DNA of 32,957 nt, taken from contig BTQE01000024.1 in the NCBI GenBank assembly GCA_036985715.1, positions 1-32,957 on the forward strand. Reading direction: 5' to 3'. The first letter of the stretch is position 1. Each line of letters starts with the position of its first letter. Shown here piece by piece: positions 16,597 through 25,140 of the stretch. The notes beneath the pieces are model-generated. The model was not told the origin of the DNA, searched no databases, and saw only the letters and a list, made by a program, of their open reading frames with translations. The DNA comes from SMXL01 sp036985715 (GTDB lineage Bacteria > Bacteroidota > Rhodothermia > Rhodothermales > UBA10348). Made by a program: the position numbers and the translations under genes.

Positions 16597-17643
16597 CTAC
16601 GACGAAGGACCGGGGAATTTTTCGACCATCAAGCGTCGGCCGACAAACACCTCGAACGAAGTACCTGACTTCATTTCGAGTGTACGGGCCACCCACTTTG
16701 AAGCGTGTGACCGACCGTCAGATCCACGCACATCCATCGTCAACGACCGACCTGAGGGGCCTTCTTCAACCCAATTTTTAAAACGCGATCTGGCTTTCTC
16801 GTCGAGATGACATTCCGCAAATTGCGCTAATCCGGTCTGATCAATGGACTCATCTGAATGAAGATCAACCGTCTGCAGACTGGAGTAGACTATTTTTCGA
16901 TCGCTATCAAGCACGAGAACAAAATCCTCCGTCGCATCGAGGACCGCCTCGTGAAGCTTGGATAGGTCTGGCCGAAGAGAGGGTTCGACAGATTCACTTG
17001 ACCCGTCTCCACCGATTTCAATCGCATTGACGTCGATATCGATGGATGGCTTTGTAGCAGTATAATCGTCGGCCGCATTCACACCGAGGAAGCGAATAGC
17101 GATCACGCCCGTTACCGACATGAGACTCAGCGCGAGAATTGCGAAGATCATCCAGACAACCGTCGTGAAGGTAAATGGCGGCGAAAGCAGGATTATCGTC
17201 CAGTACGAGCCGTCTGAAGAATTCGATCCTGCTACGACGAAAACCTCGCCGTTGATCGTGTATTCATCAAGAATATTCCCGTCAACGGATTCCAAAGTGA
17301 GAGCCCAGAGATCAGCACTTAATTCAGCGTTTTCCTCGCTGGTCACGAGAACTTCCCCGGACTCGGACACGATCCAAAAACGATCAAATCGACGTTCTGA
17401 GGGCGAATAGACTACGTCCTCCGGATACTCAGTTTCGAGCCGATAGGCCTCCTGAACGGATTGGACCGTAGCAAACGCGCTCGATATGGAGCTTTGCTGA
17501 AGGTCTGAATAGGTTTGAATCGCCAGAACGAGTGCCGAAATGGCAAAAACCACTGATACTGGAAACAAAAAGATCCTGGTAAAGCGATCGAGAGAGATCC
17601 GATTAAAATGAATCCTGTCGAGGGCAACTGTAAAATTTTTCAC
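16597..17643 (-). CDS. Membrane sensor with extracytoplasmic domain and PAS domain, no kinase domain
   Basis: The 348-residue protein has a short cytoplasmic N-terminus, membrane helix 1 (about 23-43), an extracytoplasmic domain (44-158) of Cache-like layout with FWIVSESGEVLVTS and INGEVFVVAG, and membrane helix 2 (about 159-187). An acidic linker and a PAS-like domain (about 228-345: AVLDATEDFVLVLDSDRKIVYSS) follow. The frame then stops, with no HisKA, HATPase, GGDEF or methyl-accepting module. The next gene downstream, 77 bases away, supplies only a phosphoacceptor helix pair. The start codon is GTG at 17643; I see no better ATG. Upstream, 76 bases away, is the LON-domain gene, and downstream begins porU, so a role in surface or export stress sensing is possible but only by position. 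The extracytoplasmic domain family is not certain. Confidence 0.7.
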   Translation of the reverse strand: MKNFTVALDRIHFNRISLDRFTRIFLFPVSVVFAISALVLAIQTYSDLQQSSISSAFATVQSVQEAYRLETEYPEDVVYSPSERRFDRFWIVSESGEVLVTSEENAELSADLWALTLESVDGNILDEYTINGEVFVVAGSNSSDGSYWTIILLSPPFTFTTVVWMIFAILALSLMSVTGVIAIRFLGVNAADDYTATKPSIDIDVNAIEIGGDGSSESVEPSLRPDLSKLHEAVLDATEDFVLVLDSDRKIVYSSLQTVDLHSDESIDQTGLAQFAECHLDEKARSRFKNWVEEGPSGRSLTMDVRGSDGRSHASKWVARTLEMKSGTSFEVFVGRRLMVEKFPGPSS

Positions 17644-17719
17644 GGCAGTGGGGATATACGATGAAAAAGGGCGAGATTTTCATCGATCTCCAAATACCAT
17701 GCCGAGCTAATTTTCCATT

Positions 17720-18358
17720 TTATTCCGTATGGCCCGGAGGAAAATCTTTAAAATGGCCGTTTGACAACACTTTCATCCGAACCGACTCCACTTCTTCTAC
17801 CATCGGTAGGAATTGCTCCAAGTGATCTACCAGAAACGCCAGTCGGTCTGCTTCTCCCTTCATCTCGAGAATTTCCTGCTTCTGATCGAGACTTAGACCC
17901 GCATTGTGAGCGATAAAGAAGGACAGAAAACTCCTGTCCTGGTAGCTCGTGGGTGCCGGCATCCGACCCGCCAGTTCGAGCAACTTGATGTGTTGAGCAA
18001 TAACACGTTCTCGCAGATGTACATCGACAACTTGATCGTCGTCAGCCAGTACTTCAATATCACCCGTCAGGTACGATTTCTCTTCGTTCACTCCCATCAC
18101 CCGAAATCGGTCCAGACCATAGACAAGAATATCTTTGCGACCGTCCTCGTAGGACTGAACGATCTCTTTAATTCTCGCAGAGCAGCCGATGTCCGACATC
18201 TCGCCATCCTGATCGAGCACGATTCCGAATGGGGAATCGTACTCCAGACAAAACTCTACCATCTCGCGATAGCGGGGCTCAAAAATGTGCAAGGGGAGTT
18301 CTTCCTCGGGGTATAGAACGAGACCCAAAGGAAAGAGTGGGAAATCGCTATCGTTCAT
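17720..18358 (-). CDS. LON substrate-binding (N-terminal LON) domain protein
   Basis: The protein is 212 residues from the ATG at 18358. The open frame runs upstream to 18454, but the extra 32 residues are not family-like, while MNDSDFPLFPLGLVLYPEEELPLHIFEPRYREMV is the classic start of the LON substrate-binding domain (PF02190). The rest (SPFGIVLDQDGEMSDIGCSARIKEI, DILVYGLDRFRV, then a helical bundle to the end) covers the domain alone. There is no AAA+ or protease part, so it is not Lon itself. Stand-alone proteins of this kind are widespread and their role is not established. It reads away from the divergent outer-membrane protein gene, leaving about 165 bases for promoters, and is first in the minus-strand series leading to porU. 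Confidence 0.88.
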   Translation of the reverse strand: MNDSDFPLFPLGLVLYPEEELPLHIFEPRYREMVEFCLEYDSPFGIVLDQDGEMSDIGCSARIKEIVQSYEDGRKDILVYGLDRFRVMGVNEEKSYLTGDIEVLADDDQVVDVHLRERVIAQHIKLLELAGRMPAPTSYQDRSFLSFFIAHNAGLSLDQKQEILEMKGEADRLAFLVDHLEQFLPMVEEVESVRMKVLSNGHFKDFPPGHTE

Positions 18359-18523
18359 AGTTGTCGAATCGGTCGCATGGTCAAATCGGCCGAATGGTCG
18401 AAAGGCTGAGTGGCACCTACCTCGATAGACAAATCTCCGTTCCAGGATATTCAATTCTTCATGTCCCTTTTGAATCCGCCCGAAGCCCCGATCCTTAACT
18501 GTTCCATGTATCTTGGTGCTACC

Positions 18524-19855
18524 ATGCGCTCCGCCATAGCGATTTTCATACTAACCAGTTTGTGTCTTCCTCTGGCAGCGCAGCCTCGATTATTTGGTTC
18601 GATCGACGATCCGGCCGAACTAGGAAGTCGGGCTCCGTGGCTGTCAGAATCGAGTTTTGGTGTTTTCGGTGGACTCTCCCTCATCGGACCACAGTGGAGG
18701 TCTGAAGCCCGCGTGGTGGTCCAAACGGCATCTTCGGCGGTTTCGTCAAAATTCACCGGTCTTGTTCGCGTCGGACCGCTCGGCAACTACGAACCCGATA
18801 TCGACGAGATGTACGATCTGGTGCGTGTAGTTGACTACGTCCGATTACAGAACCAGCAATCAAACTTGTATGTCCGACTGGGGCCTCTCCAGAGAACGAG
18901 ACTCGGCATGGGTCAGCTCGTCAATTTTCACAACACGCTGGCTTCCTGGGACGAACGCAGAATGGGTGTAGAGGCTTCGATTTCAAGCCCCATGTTCACA
19001 CTCAACGCCTTTGCAGATGACTTGAATCTCGACGGGTTGTTGGGCGGTCAGCTTTCAATAGCGCCTCTCTCAGAACTTCCCAACCGGCCGCTTCGGTCGA
19101 TCGTTCTCTCTGTCAGCGGCACGGGTGATCGAATGGTGGACACTGGCGGCAAGAATCCTTTCAGCGGCTATGAGATCAGTGGCCAGATCGAGGCGTGGAG
19201 AACGGGGGCATTCAGCCTGAATCCATTCATCAGTTATGCCCGGATAAAATCTGGAGCAGACGGATATATGGTGGGTACCGATCTAAGAAGCGATAATTTC
19301 ATCGATACCGCACGATTTCATTTTCGATTAGCCATCCATTTGAATACGGACGGATTTGTACCCGGAGTTGTCGGGCCATTTTGGCAAGTCCAGAATGCGC
19401 GAGCGAGAATTATTGCGTCTGGAGATAAGGGAGCTGGCGACGATCCTCCCAATCTGGTCTCTCACACCCTGTCGAACGCTTCGCGAAGTCGGGCTATCGA
19501 AACCGAGTTGAGAGTTCTGCTCTTTGAGCGATTTGAGTTCTGGTATCGCTTCGTACGAATTTTTGACCGCCCAGGAACGGGGGAATTCAATTCACGAATA
19601 TTCGTTCAAGCCCGTCAGTATAGGCTTGCAATTGCTTACGACCGTGGAGGATTGGGTGGATTCTTTACGCTTTTCAACGATCTCGGCGATCTAACACTGC
19701 TTCGATTTGAGACCGCATACCGGTTTCATGGCGCGGCATGGATCATGATCGAGGCGAGATATACGTATGAACGAGTACCGGACGACGGTGATCTGCTCCT
19801 GTATGAAGTACAGCGAAGATTTGACCCACTCGTTGGTCTTCGTGTTACGTTCTAG
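18524..19855 (+). CDS. Outer-membrane beta-barrel protein of unknown function
   Basis: The protein is 443 residues from the ATG at 18524. The frame is open from 18410, but MRSAIAIFILTSLCLPLAAQP is a clean signal peptide starting at this Met (an ATG at 18506 is possible). The mature part is a succession of amphipathic beta strands, for example WRSEARVVVQTASS, SNLYVRLGPLQRTRLGMGQLVNFHNTLASWDERRMGVEASISSP and FEFWYRFVRIF. It ends RRFDPLVGLRVTF with the terminal phenylalanine expected of outer-membrane barrels. I do not recognise a specific family. The LGPLQR-T-GMGQLV stretch resembles the gated region of porin-like proteins of this phylum, but that is weak. It is transcribed alone, divergently from the LON-domain gene, and converges on nadA with a 19-base gap. 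Confidence 0.75.
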   Translation: MRSAIAIFILTSLCLPLAAQPRLFGSIDDPAELGSRAPWLSESSFGVFGGLSLIGPQWRSEARVVVQTASSAVSSKFTGLVRVGPLGNYEPDIDEMYDLVRVVDYVRLQNQQSNLYVRLGPLQRTRLGMGQLVNFHNTLASWDERRMGVEASISSPMFTLNAFADDLNLDGLLGGQLSIAPLSELPNRPLRSIVLSVSGTGDRMVDTGGKNPFSGYEISGQIEAWRTGAFSLNPFISYARIKSGADGYMVGTDLRSDNFIDTARFHFRLAIHLNTDGFVPGVVGPFWQVQNARARIIASGDKGAGDDPPNLVSHTLSNASRSRAIETELRVLLFERFEFWYRFVRIFDRPGTGEFNSRIFVQARQYRLAIAYDRGGLGGFFTLFNDLGDLTLLRFETAYRFHGAAWIMIEARYTYERVPDDGDLLLYEVQRRFDPLVGLRVTF

Positions 19856-19874
19856 ATCCGGTCCCGGCTACTCC

Positions 19875-20864
19875 TCAGACCACCTCGAGACTCATTTCCA
19901 TCATCCGATCGATCGGACGCAGTGCTTTAATTCGAATTTCCTCATCGAGAGTAATTTCAGGTTCCTCGTGAACCAGGCACAGGTAGACCTTCTCGAGCGT
20001 GTTCAGTCGCATGTGCGGGCACTGACTGCACGCACACCCTTCTTCTGGAGGGGCCGGGATGAACGTTTTCTCAGGAGAGTCTTTTCGCATTTGATGCAGA
20101 ATCCCCTCCTCCGTAGCAATAATAAAGGTGTCGTACGGCTCTGTCGCAGCAAAACGGCGAATCCCGCTCGTCGATCCTATGTAATCGGCGTGTTTCAGGA
20201 GATTCTCTTCACACTCGGGATGTGCCAGAACGGGGGCGTCTGGATATCTGGTTTTCAGTCTTACCAGTTTTTGTTCGCTGAACATCTGATGTACAATGCA
20301 CACGCCGTCCCACAGCACCATCTCCCTTCCCGTTTTCTTATTGAGGTAGGCCCCCAAATTCTTATCGGGAGCAAAGATGATGGGCTGGTCCTCAGGAATT
20401 TGATTGACTATATGCTCGGCGTTCGAGGACGTGCAGATGATATCGCTCTGCGCTTTTGTGGCCGCTGAGCAGTTGATGTAAGAAATGACAATGTGATCGG
20501 GGTGCTGCGCCTTGAACGCCGCAAATTCGTCGGCAGGGCAGGCATCCGCTAACGAGCAGCCGGCATTCAGATCCGGAAGAAGAACTTTCTTCTGCGGGCT
20601 CAGGATCTTGGCCGTTTCGGCCATGAAATGCACCCCGGCGAACAGGATAATGTCTGCATCCGTTTCGGCGGCCTGTCGGGACAAACCGAGCGAATCCCCC
20701 ACGTAGTCAGCCGCATCCTGAATGGCCGCTTCCTGGTAATAGTGCGCCAACAACAACGCATTTTTTTCCCTCTTCAGACGCTCGATCTCATCATATAGAT
20801 CTAGTCCCGGATCGACCGGTTCATCGATGTAACCGACGATAGGATTTAGTACAGGATGGCTCAT
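19875..20864 (-). CDS. nadA: Quinolinate synthase NadA
   Basis: NadA condenses iminoaspartate with dihydroxyacetone phosphate to quinolinate, the first dedicated product of de novo NAD synthesis, using a 4Fe-4S cluster. The 329-residue sequence is complete and typical: ALLLAHYYQEAAIQDAADYVGDSLGLSRQA, GVHFMAETAKILSP, LPDLNAGCSLADACP, YINCSAATKA, FAPDKNLGAYL and AHPECEENLLKHADYIGSTSGI. Cluster ligands should be C103, C218 and one cysteine of the CACSQC motif (277, 279, 282). The extra cysteines in that motif are seen in many NadA proteins and may form a disulfide. nadB and nadC are not in the window. The ATG is at 20864. The gene is divergent from arsC with about 106 bases between. Confidence 0.97.
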   Translation of the reverse strand: MSHPVLNPIVGYIDEPVDPGLDLYDEIERLKREKNALLLAHYYQEAAIQDAADYVGDSLGLSRQAAETDADIILFAGVHFMAETAKILSPQKKVLLPDLNAGCSLADACPADEFAAFKAQHPDHIVISYINCSAATKAQSDIICTSSNAEHIVNQIPEDQPIIFAPDKNLGAYLNKKTGREMVLWDGVCIVHQMFSEQKLVRLKTRYPDAPVLAHPECEENLLKHADYIGSTSGIRRFAATEPYDTFIIATEEGILHQMRKDSPEKTFIPAPPEEGCACSQCPHMRLNTLEKVYLCLVHEEPEITLDEEIRIKALRPIDRMMEMSLEVV

Positions 20865-20970
20865 GAATAAGAAGCATCATGTGGACGTGTTTCACCACTT
20901 TCGTATTCTTCGACGGAGGATCCGTTCCGTTCGAAATCGCTATTCTTAGCGATTCAATAAATTGAACCAG

Positions 20971-21393
20971 ATGACCGATTCGAGCAAAATATCGGTGCTT
21001 TTTCTGTGCACTCACAACAGCGCACGGAGCCAGATGGCTGAAGGACTCCTGCGTGCATTTTACGGCGACAAGTACGACGTATATAGCGCCGGTACGGAGG
21101 CGACGTCGGTCAAGCCCCTGGCTATCGACGCGATGGCCGAACTCGGAATCGACATTTCCGCCCACACATCCAAGGTGTTAACCGCTTACGACGATCGCCA
21201 CTTTGCCTGGGTAGTAACGGTCTGTGACTCGGCCAAAGAAGCATGTCCGGTTTTCCCCGGAAGTGTAAATCGGCTCCATAGAACTTTTTCAGATCCATCA
21301 GAGGTGAAAGGCTCCGAGGAAGATCGTCGAAAGGCGTTTAGAAAAGCGAGAGATGAATTAAGGGATTGGATAGACCTGGCGTTCGGGAAGTAG
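20971..21393 (+). CDS. arsC: Thioredoxin-coupled arsenate reductase ArsC
   Basis: The 140-residue protein of the low-molecular-weight phosphatase fold reduces arsenate to arsenite in the cytoplasm. The P-loop LCTHNSARSQMAEG gives catalytic C13. The second and third redox cysteines are C85 and C92 in VCDSAKEACPVFPG, in the C-x6-C spacing of the B. subtilis/S. aureus-type enzyme that uses thioredoxin. Plain tyrosine phosphatases lack this pair, so arsenate reductase is the better call. I start at the ATG at 20971; the frame opens at a TTG at 20962, which adds only three residues. No arsR, arsB or acr3 is nearby, so the gene is solitary. It converges on the glycyl-tRNA synthetase gene with six bases between stops. 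Confidence 0.92.
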   Translation: MTDSSKISVLFLCTHNSARSQMAEGLLRAFYGDKYDVYSAGTEATSVKPLAIDAMAELGIDISAHTSKVLTAYDDRHFAWVVTVCDSAKEACPVFPGSVNRLHRTFSDPSEVKGSEEDRRKAFRKARDELRDWIDLAFGK

Positions 21394-21399
21394 CCAGAA

Positions 21400-22839
21400 T
21401 CAGTTCCCAACTTTCCACGATCTGAGCTTGTCAAAAAGCACTCCGGCGACGGCATCCTTTTCGACCCGAATTTGCTCCATGGAGTCCCTCTCCCGGACGG
21501 TGACGGTTCCACCGGTCAACGTTTCCCCATCCACCGTGACGCAGAACGGAGTCCCTACTTCGTCCATACGGCGGTACCGACGCCCGATCGCCCCCTTTTC
21601 GTCGTAAAACGTGTTGAAATCTGCTTTCAGACCGTCTTCGATGGCATGGGCCACCTCCGGCATCCCTTCCTTTTTCACGAGCGGTAGAATCGCGACTTTG
21701 ATCGGCGCAATTTGTGGGTGAAACGCCATGAGGGTTCGTTTTTCACCGTTGACCTCTTCCTCGCGATAGGCGTCACAAAGGAGGGCAAGAATGGTTCGGT
21801 CCAGACCCGCTGCCGTTTCAACTACATAAGGGATGAAGCGCTCATTGGTTTTCGGATCAATGTACTCCATTTTCTTACCTGAATATTCCTGATGGGCTTT
21901 CAGGTCGAAGTCGGTTCTTGAATGAACTCCCTCGAGTTCCTGCCAACCACTCGGATACTCGTACTGCACGTCGAAGGCCGCATCGGCGTAGTGTGCCAGC
22001 TTCTCGTGTACGTGCCAGCGTAGTTTCTCAGGCCGAATTCCGTTATCCAGATGCCACTGCATTCTGCGCTCGCGCCACATTTCGAAGGCATCCATCTGCG
22101 ATCCTGGAGCGACGAAATACTGCATTTCCATCTGATGAAACTCTCTTGTCCTGAAGATGAACTGCCTCGCAACGATTTCATTTCGAAAAGCCTTCCCCAC
22201 CTGAGCAATTCCGAACGGGATTTGAAGCCGTGCCGTCTCGCGGACGTTATGGAAATTTACGTATGTGCCCTGTGCCGTTTCCGGGCGGAGATAAATCCTG
22301 TTCTCCGAATCGGACGACGCGCCGAGATGCGTCTCAAACATCAAGTTGAACTGACGCACTTCGCTCCAATTGCATTGCCCCGAATCCGGCGACCGAATTT
22401 CTTCTTCCGTGATAATATCACGGAGGGCATCCGTCATATTCTCATCATTCAGCGCTGCAACAAGGCGCTCATGTACCTGATCAGCCCGTTCATCTTTGCC
22501 TTTTTTTCTCAGGCGGGCAATGTGATCCTCAATCAGGTCGTCGGCCCGGTAACGAATGTTCGTCGTCTTGTCATCAATCAGCGGGTCATTGAATGCGTCG
22601 ACGTGCCCCGAAGCTTTCCAGACGGTCGGATGCATCAAAACGGCTGTGTCTAACCCAACAATGTTGTCGTTGCGATAAACCATTTCATCCCACCAGCGCT
22701 GGACGACGTTTCGTTTGATCTCGACTCCCAACGGGCCATAGTCATAAGTGGCTGCAAGACCGCCGTAGATTTCCGAGGACTGAAATATGAATCCGCGACG
22801 CTTGCTGAGAGAAACGATTTGATCGAACTGAGTGCTCAT
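21400..22839 (-). CDS. glyQS: Glycyl-tRNA synthetase, single-chain dimeric type
   Basis: This class II enzyme charges tRNA-Gly. The 479-residue sequence is the single-chain alpha2 form, as in Thermus, Gram-positives and eukaryotes, not the GlyQ/GlyS two-subunit form. It begins FDQIVSLSKRRGFIFQSSEIYGGLAATYDYGPLGVEIKRN, which is family-typical. Motif 2 is FRNEIVARQFIFRTREFHQMEMQYFV and motif 3 is VVETAAGLDRTILALLCDAY. The C-terminal anticodon-binding domain (about 370-479) contains IAPIKVAILPL and TPFCVTVDGETLTGGTVTVRERDSMEQ. The insertion after motif 1 (about 85-160), with KGKDERADQVHERL, is normal for the family. The ATG is at 22839. The gene is single and convergent with arsC. Confidence 0.97.
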   Translation of the reverse strand: MSTQFDQIVSLSKRRGFIFQSSEIYGGLAATYDYGPLGVEIKRNVVQRWWDEMVYRNDNIVGLDTAVLMHPTVWKASGHVDAFNDPLIDDKTTNIRYRADDLIEDHIARLRKKGKDERADQVHERLVAALNDENMTDALRDIITEEEIRSPDSGQCNWSEVRQFNLMFETHLGASSDSENRIYLRPETAQGTYVNFHNVRETARLQIPFGIAQVGKAFRNEIVARQFIFRTREFHQMEMQYFVAPGSQMDAFEMWRERRMQWHLDNGIRPEKLRWHVHEKLAHYADAAFDVQYEYPSGWQELEGVHSRTDFDLKAHQEYSGKKMEYIDPKTNERFIPYVVETAAGLDRTILALLCDAYREEEVNGEKRTLMAFHPQIAPIKVAILPLVKKEGMPEVAHAIEDGLKADFNTFYDEKGAIGRRYRRMDEVGTPFCVTVDGETLTGGTVTVRERDSMEQIRVEKDAVAGVLFDKLRSWKVGN

Positions 22840-22960
22840 GAAGGGTGTGATTAAGTCGGTCCGGGTAAGAATTGGGCGTCCCGATCGGAAGGATCAGATT
22901 TGGCGCTCAAGTTACCGCAACCCCCACGAGGCTTCAATCCAGGTGAATTGAATATCTGGC

Positions 22961-23713
22961 TCATTTCACAGTCGCATGGTCGTTTTCTGACCGAGCTTTT
23001 TCGAAAAATCCCCGCTCTGCAAGCGATGTGTATCCGTCTCCGGCGATGATGATATGGTCGTTGAGCGTAATACCCACAACCTGACCGGCAAGTGCCAGCT
23101 GTTTCGTAATCCGGATGTCCTCCCGGCTGGGCTCACGATTTCCTGACGGATGATTATGCAAACAGATGATCGATGCTGCGTGAGCGAGAATCGCGCGTCG
23201 AAATACAAGTCGGGGTTCCACAATGCTGGCCGCCAGTCCCCCTTCGCTCGCCGTAAACGTGCGGATCAGTCCGGCAGCGCTGTTCAACATGACAACCTTG
23301 AACACCTCCCGGTGAAGATCGCGCATCGATGGTGCAAAGTGAGCGACCACGTCTTCCGGGCCGCGAAGCACAATGCGTGTGCGCTCCGGCGTTTCTGACA
23401 CGCGACGACCCAATTCAAACGCTGCCACCAACTGAGTACTTCGAGCCGTTCCCATACCTGGAAGCGCGACCAGTTCGACCGCTTCGACAGCCGCCAGGTC
23501 TCTTATAGATTCGTGTCTGGACAGGATCTTCTGACCCAACTGGACGGCGGAAATAGGACCGTTCGCAGTGCTCGTTCCGGAGCCGAGAATGGCTGCAATC
23601 AGCTCGGCGTTGGAAAGCACCTGAGGTCCCGACTGAAAAATCCGCTGCCTGGGCTGCTCTTCAGTAGCCCAGGTGCAGATGCCTGTAGATTGTCTTGCTC
23701 GGCGATTACTCAC
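22961..23713 (-). CDS. radC: RadC-family JAB/MPN domain protein
   Basis: The protein is 250 residues from a GTG at 23713. The frame is open to 23857, but the extra 48 residues are unlike the family and RadC proteins are about 225 long. Family features in order are TWATEEQPRQRIFQSGPQVLSNAELIAAILGSGT, a helix-hairpin-helix LVALPGMGTARSTQLVAAFELGRR, and the JAB/MPN metal site HNHPSGNREPSREDIRITKQL (HxH and a downstream Asp), then LNDHIIIAGDGYTSLAERG. Despite its name, a direct role in DNA repair is not proven for this family; the metal site is intact here. It lies downstream of rho on the same strand with 308 bases between, which contain the paired hairpins described separately. Confidence 0.93.
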   Translation of the reverse strand: MSNRRARQSTGICTWATEEQPRQRIFQSGPQVLSNAELIAAILGSGTSTANGPISAVQLGQKILSRHESIRDLAAVEAVELVALPGMGTARSTQLVAAFELGRRVSETPERTRIVLRGPEDVVAHFAPSMRDLHREVFKVVMLNSAAGLIRTFTASEGGLAASIVEPRLVFRRAILAHAASIICLHNHPSGNREPSREDIRITKQLALAGQVVGITLNDHIIIAGDGYTSLAERGFFEKARSENDHATVK

Positions 23714-24021
23714 GAACCGAGGACACGGAAATCGACTGTGCGTAACCTTGTCGTCAGGGTCTGTTAACACTTCCTGCAACGCCCTGTAACTGCCTGAAAA
23801 GACGCTAATCAAGGCGTGAGGAGTAAAATATGGTGGAATCATATGAACGACGAACAACGCAGAGGAGCGTCTTTTCAGACGCTACCCCCCGGGCTGGGGC
23901 CATTTTCATCCCCAGCGTCGTTATCAGACGCTTATGTAACACTGCTACACTGCTCGTCTTCTGCCTTGCTGAACAAGAAAATGGCCTCCAGCAGGACGAT
24001 TTCAGGAAGTGTTAACATGCC
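23714..24021 (-). other. Gap between rho and radC, rich in hairpins
   Basis: No gene is seen in these 308 bases if radC starts at 23713. The stretch next to rho (23931-24021) can form a 7-bp pairing TAACACT/AGTGTTA around the rho 3' end, plus weaker CTGC-rich stems. The middle (23866-23932) holds three hairpins, two with the same stem. The part nearest radC (23714-23860) shows nothing obvious and presumably holds the radC promoter. Confidence 0.5.
23866..23932 (-). repeat. Three consecutive hairpins, the outer two with identical stems
   Basis: AGCGTC/GACGCT occurs twice: 23866-23871 with 23878-23883 (6-base loop) and 23914-23919 with 23927-23932 (7-base loop). Between them CTGGGG at 23894-23899 pairs with CCCCAG at 23910-23915, sharing two bases with the third hairpin so that the two compete. 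Because the outer stems are identical, the first and last arms can also pair with each other, giving alternative folds. There is no T run, so it is not a standard intrinsic terminator. It lies in the rho 3' flank and could be where rho transcription stops or is processed. Confidence 0.5.
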
Positions 24022-25140
24022 CTAGTCAGCCGCTGGAATCAAGTTGTCCAACAGCTCGTCGTTCGTCGGTACCTGCTGCATGTGCCGAAGAAGCGCTTGC
24101 ATCGCGTCGATGGGTTTGCGTGTATTCAGCGCTCGGAACAGGCGGCGGTGTTGGTCGATTTTGTCACCGATAAGCATTTCTTCCATCCTCGTCCCGGATT
24201 TTCGCAGATTGATCGCCGGATATATGCGTTTATCTGCCATCTCCCGATCGAGTACGATTTCTGCGTTTCCTGTGCCTTTGAACTCCTCGAAAATTACCTC
24301 ATCCATTCTGCTCCCGGTTTCGATAAGCGCGGTGGCGATGATCGTCAGCGATCCCCCGTCTTCGATATTTCTCGCGGCGCCAAAAATTTTCCGCGGAATG
24401 GTCATGGCTTTAGAATCCAACCCTCCGGAAAGTGTACGTCCACTTCCTCCCAAGAAGAGATTAAAGTTTCGCCCGAGACGCGTTAGCGAATCAAGAAGCA
24501 GGACGACATCTTTATCCAATTCGACCAGGCGCTTTACGTACTCCAGAGTGAGCGTGGCTACGCGGACATGATTGTCTTCTTCGCGGTCGTTGGATGAGGC
24601 AAAGACGGTTGCCGATGTCGAGCGCTTGAAATCCGTTACCTCTTCAGGTCGTTCGTCGACGAGAAGTGCGACCAGCTCACATTCGGGATGATTCTCTGTA
24701 ACGGCTGCAGCTATTTCTTTCAGGATATACGTCTTCCCGGTTCTGGGCGGCGCGACGATAAGCGCTCTTTGACCCTTTCCAATGGGCGCTGCGAGATCAA
24801 TGACCCTCCTGGTCGCATTCGCGGACGTTTCCGAAACCATACGGAGTCTCTCCTCCGGATAGATGACCGCACCTGATTCGAAGTCGTAGATCTTGCTCCA
24901 TTTTTCCAACGATATCCCCATCACGGAATCAATCCGATTGACCTGCATGTCGCCTTTTCGGCCCGGCCGAAGGGTGCCCTCCATCACGATACCATCGCGA
25001 AGATTGTGCTTTTTAATTAGAGACGGGGAAACGAATGGGTCCCCCTTCATTTTGGGAAGAGCCGGTTCAAAGGGGCGTATGAATCCGAACTTCTTATCCC
25101 CGATCAGTTCGAGGATTCCGGAGAATGTCTTTTCTTCCAT
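24022..25140 (-). CDS. rho: Transcription termination factor Rho, short form
   Basis: This is a hexameric RNA-dependent ATPase that ends transcription. The 372-residue sequence begins directly with the RNA-binding cold-shock-like domain (1-75: FSGILELIGDKKFGFIRP, DPFVSPSLIKKHNLRDG). It lacks the N-terminal Rho_N helical domain; E. coli Rho is 419 long. An in-frame stop lies a few codons upstream of the ATG, so no extension is possible. The ATPase core is intact: Walker A APPRTGKT (130-137), ELVALLVDERPEEVTDF, Walker B VVLLLDSLTRLGR, FLGGSGRTLSGGLD, and the R-loop region FEEFKGTGNAEIVLDREMADKRIYPAINLRKSGTR. The gene is divergent from the hydrolase operon across 314 bases. A 7-bp hairpin 28 bases before the start may serve autoregulation. 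Confidence 0.95.
   Translation of the reverse strand: MEEKTFSGILELIGDKKFGFIRPFEPALPKMKGDPFVSPSLIKKHNLRDGIVMEGTLRPGRKGDMQVNRIDSVMGISLEKWSKIYDFESGAVIYPEERLRMVSETSANATRRVIDLAAPIGKGQRALIVAPPRTGKTYILKEIAAAVTENHPECELVALLVDERPEEVTDFKRSTSATVFASSNDREEDNHVRVATLTLEYVKRLVELDKDVVLLLDSLTRLGRNFNLFLGGSGRTLSGGLDSKAMTIPRKIFGAARNIEDGGSLTIIATALIETGSRMDEVIFEEFKGTGNAEIVLDREMADKRIYPAINLRKSGTRMEEMLIGDKIDQHRRLFRALNTRKPIDAMQALLRHMQQVPTNDELLDNLIPAAD

Noticed and set aside
22051..22653. 200-residue plus-strand ORF
   Set aside because: Antisense to the clearly conserved glycyl-tRNA synthetase gene; shadow frame.
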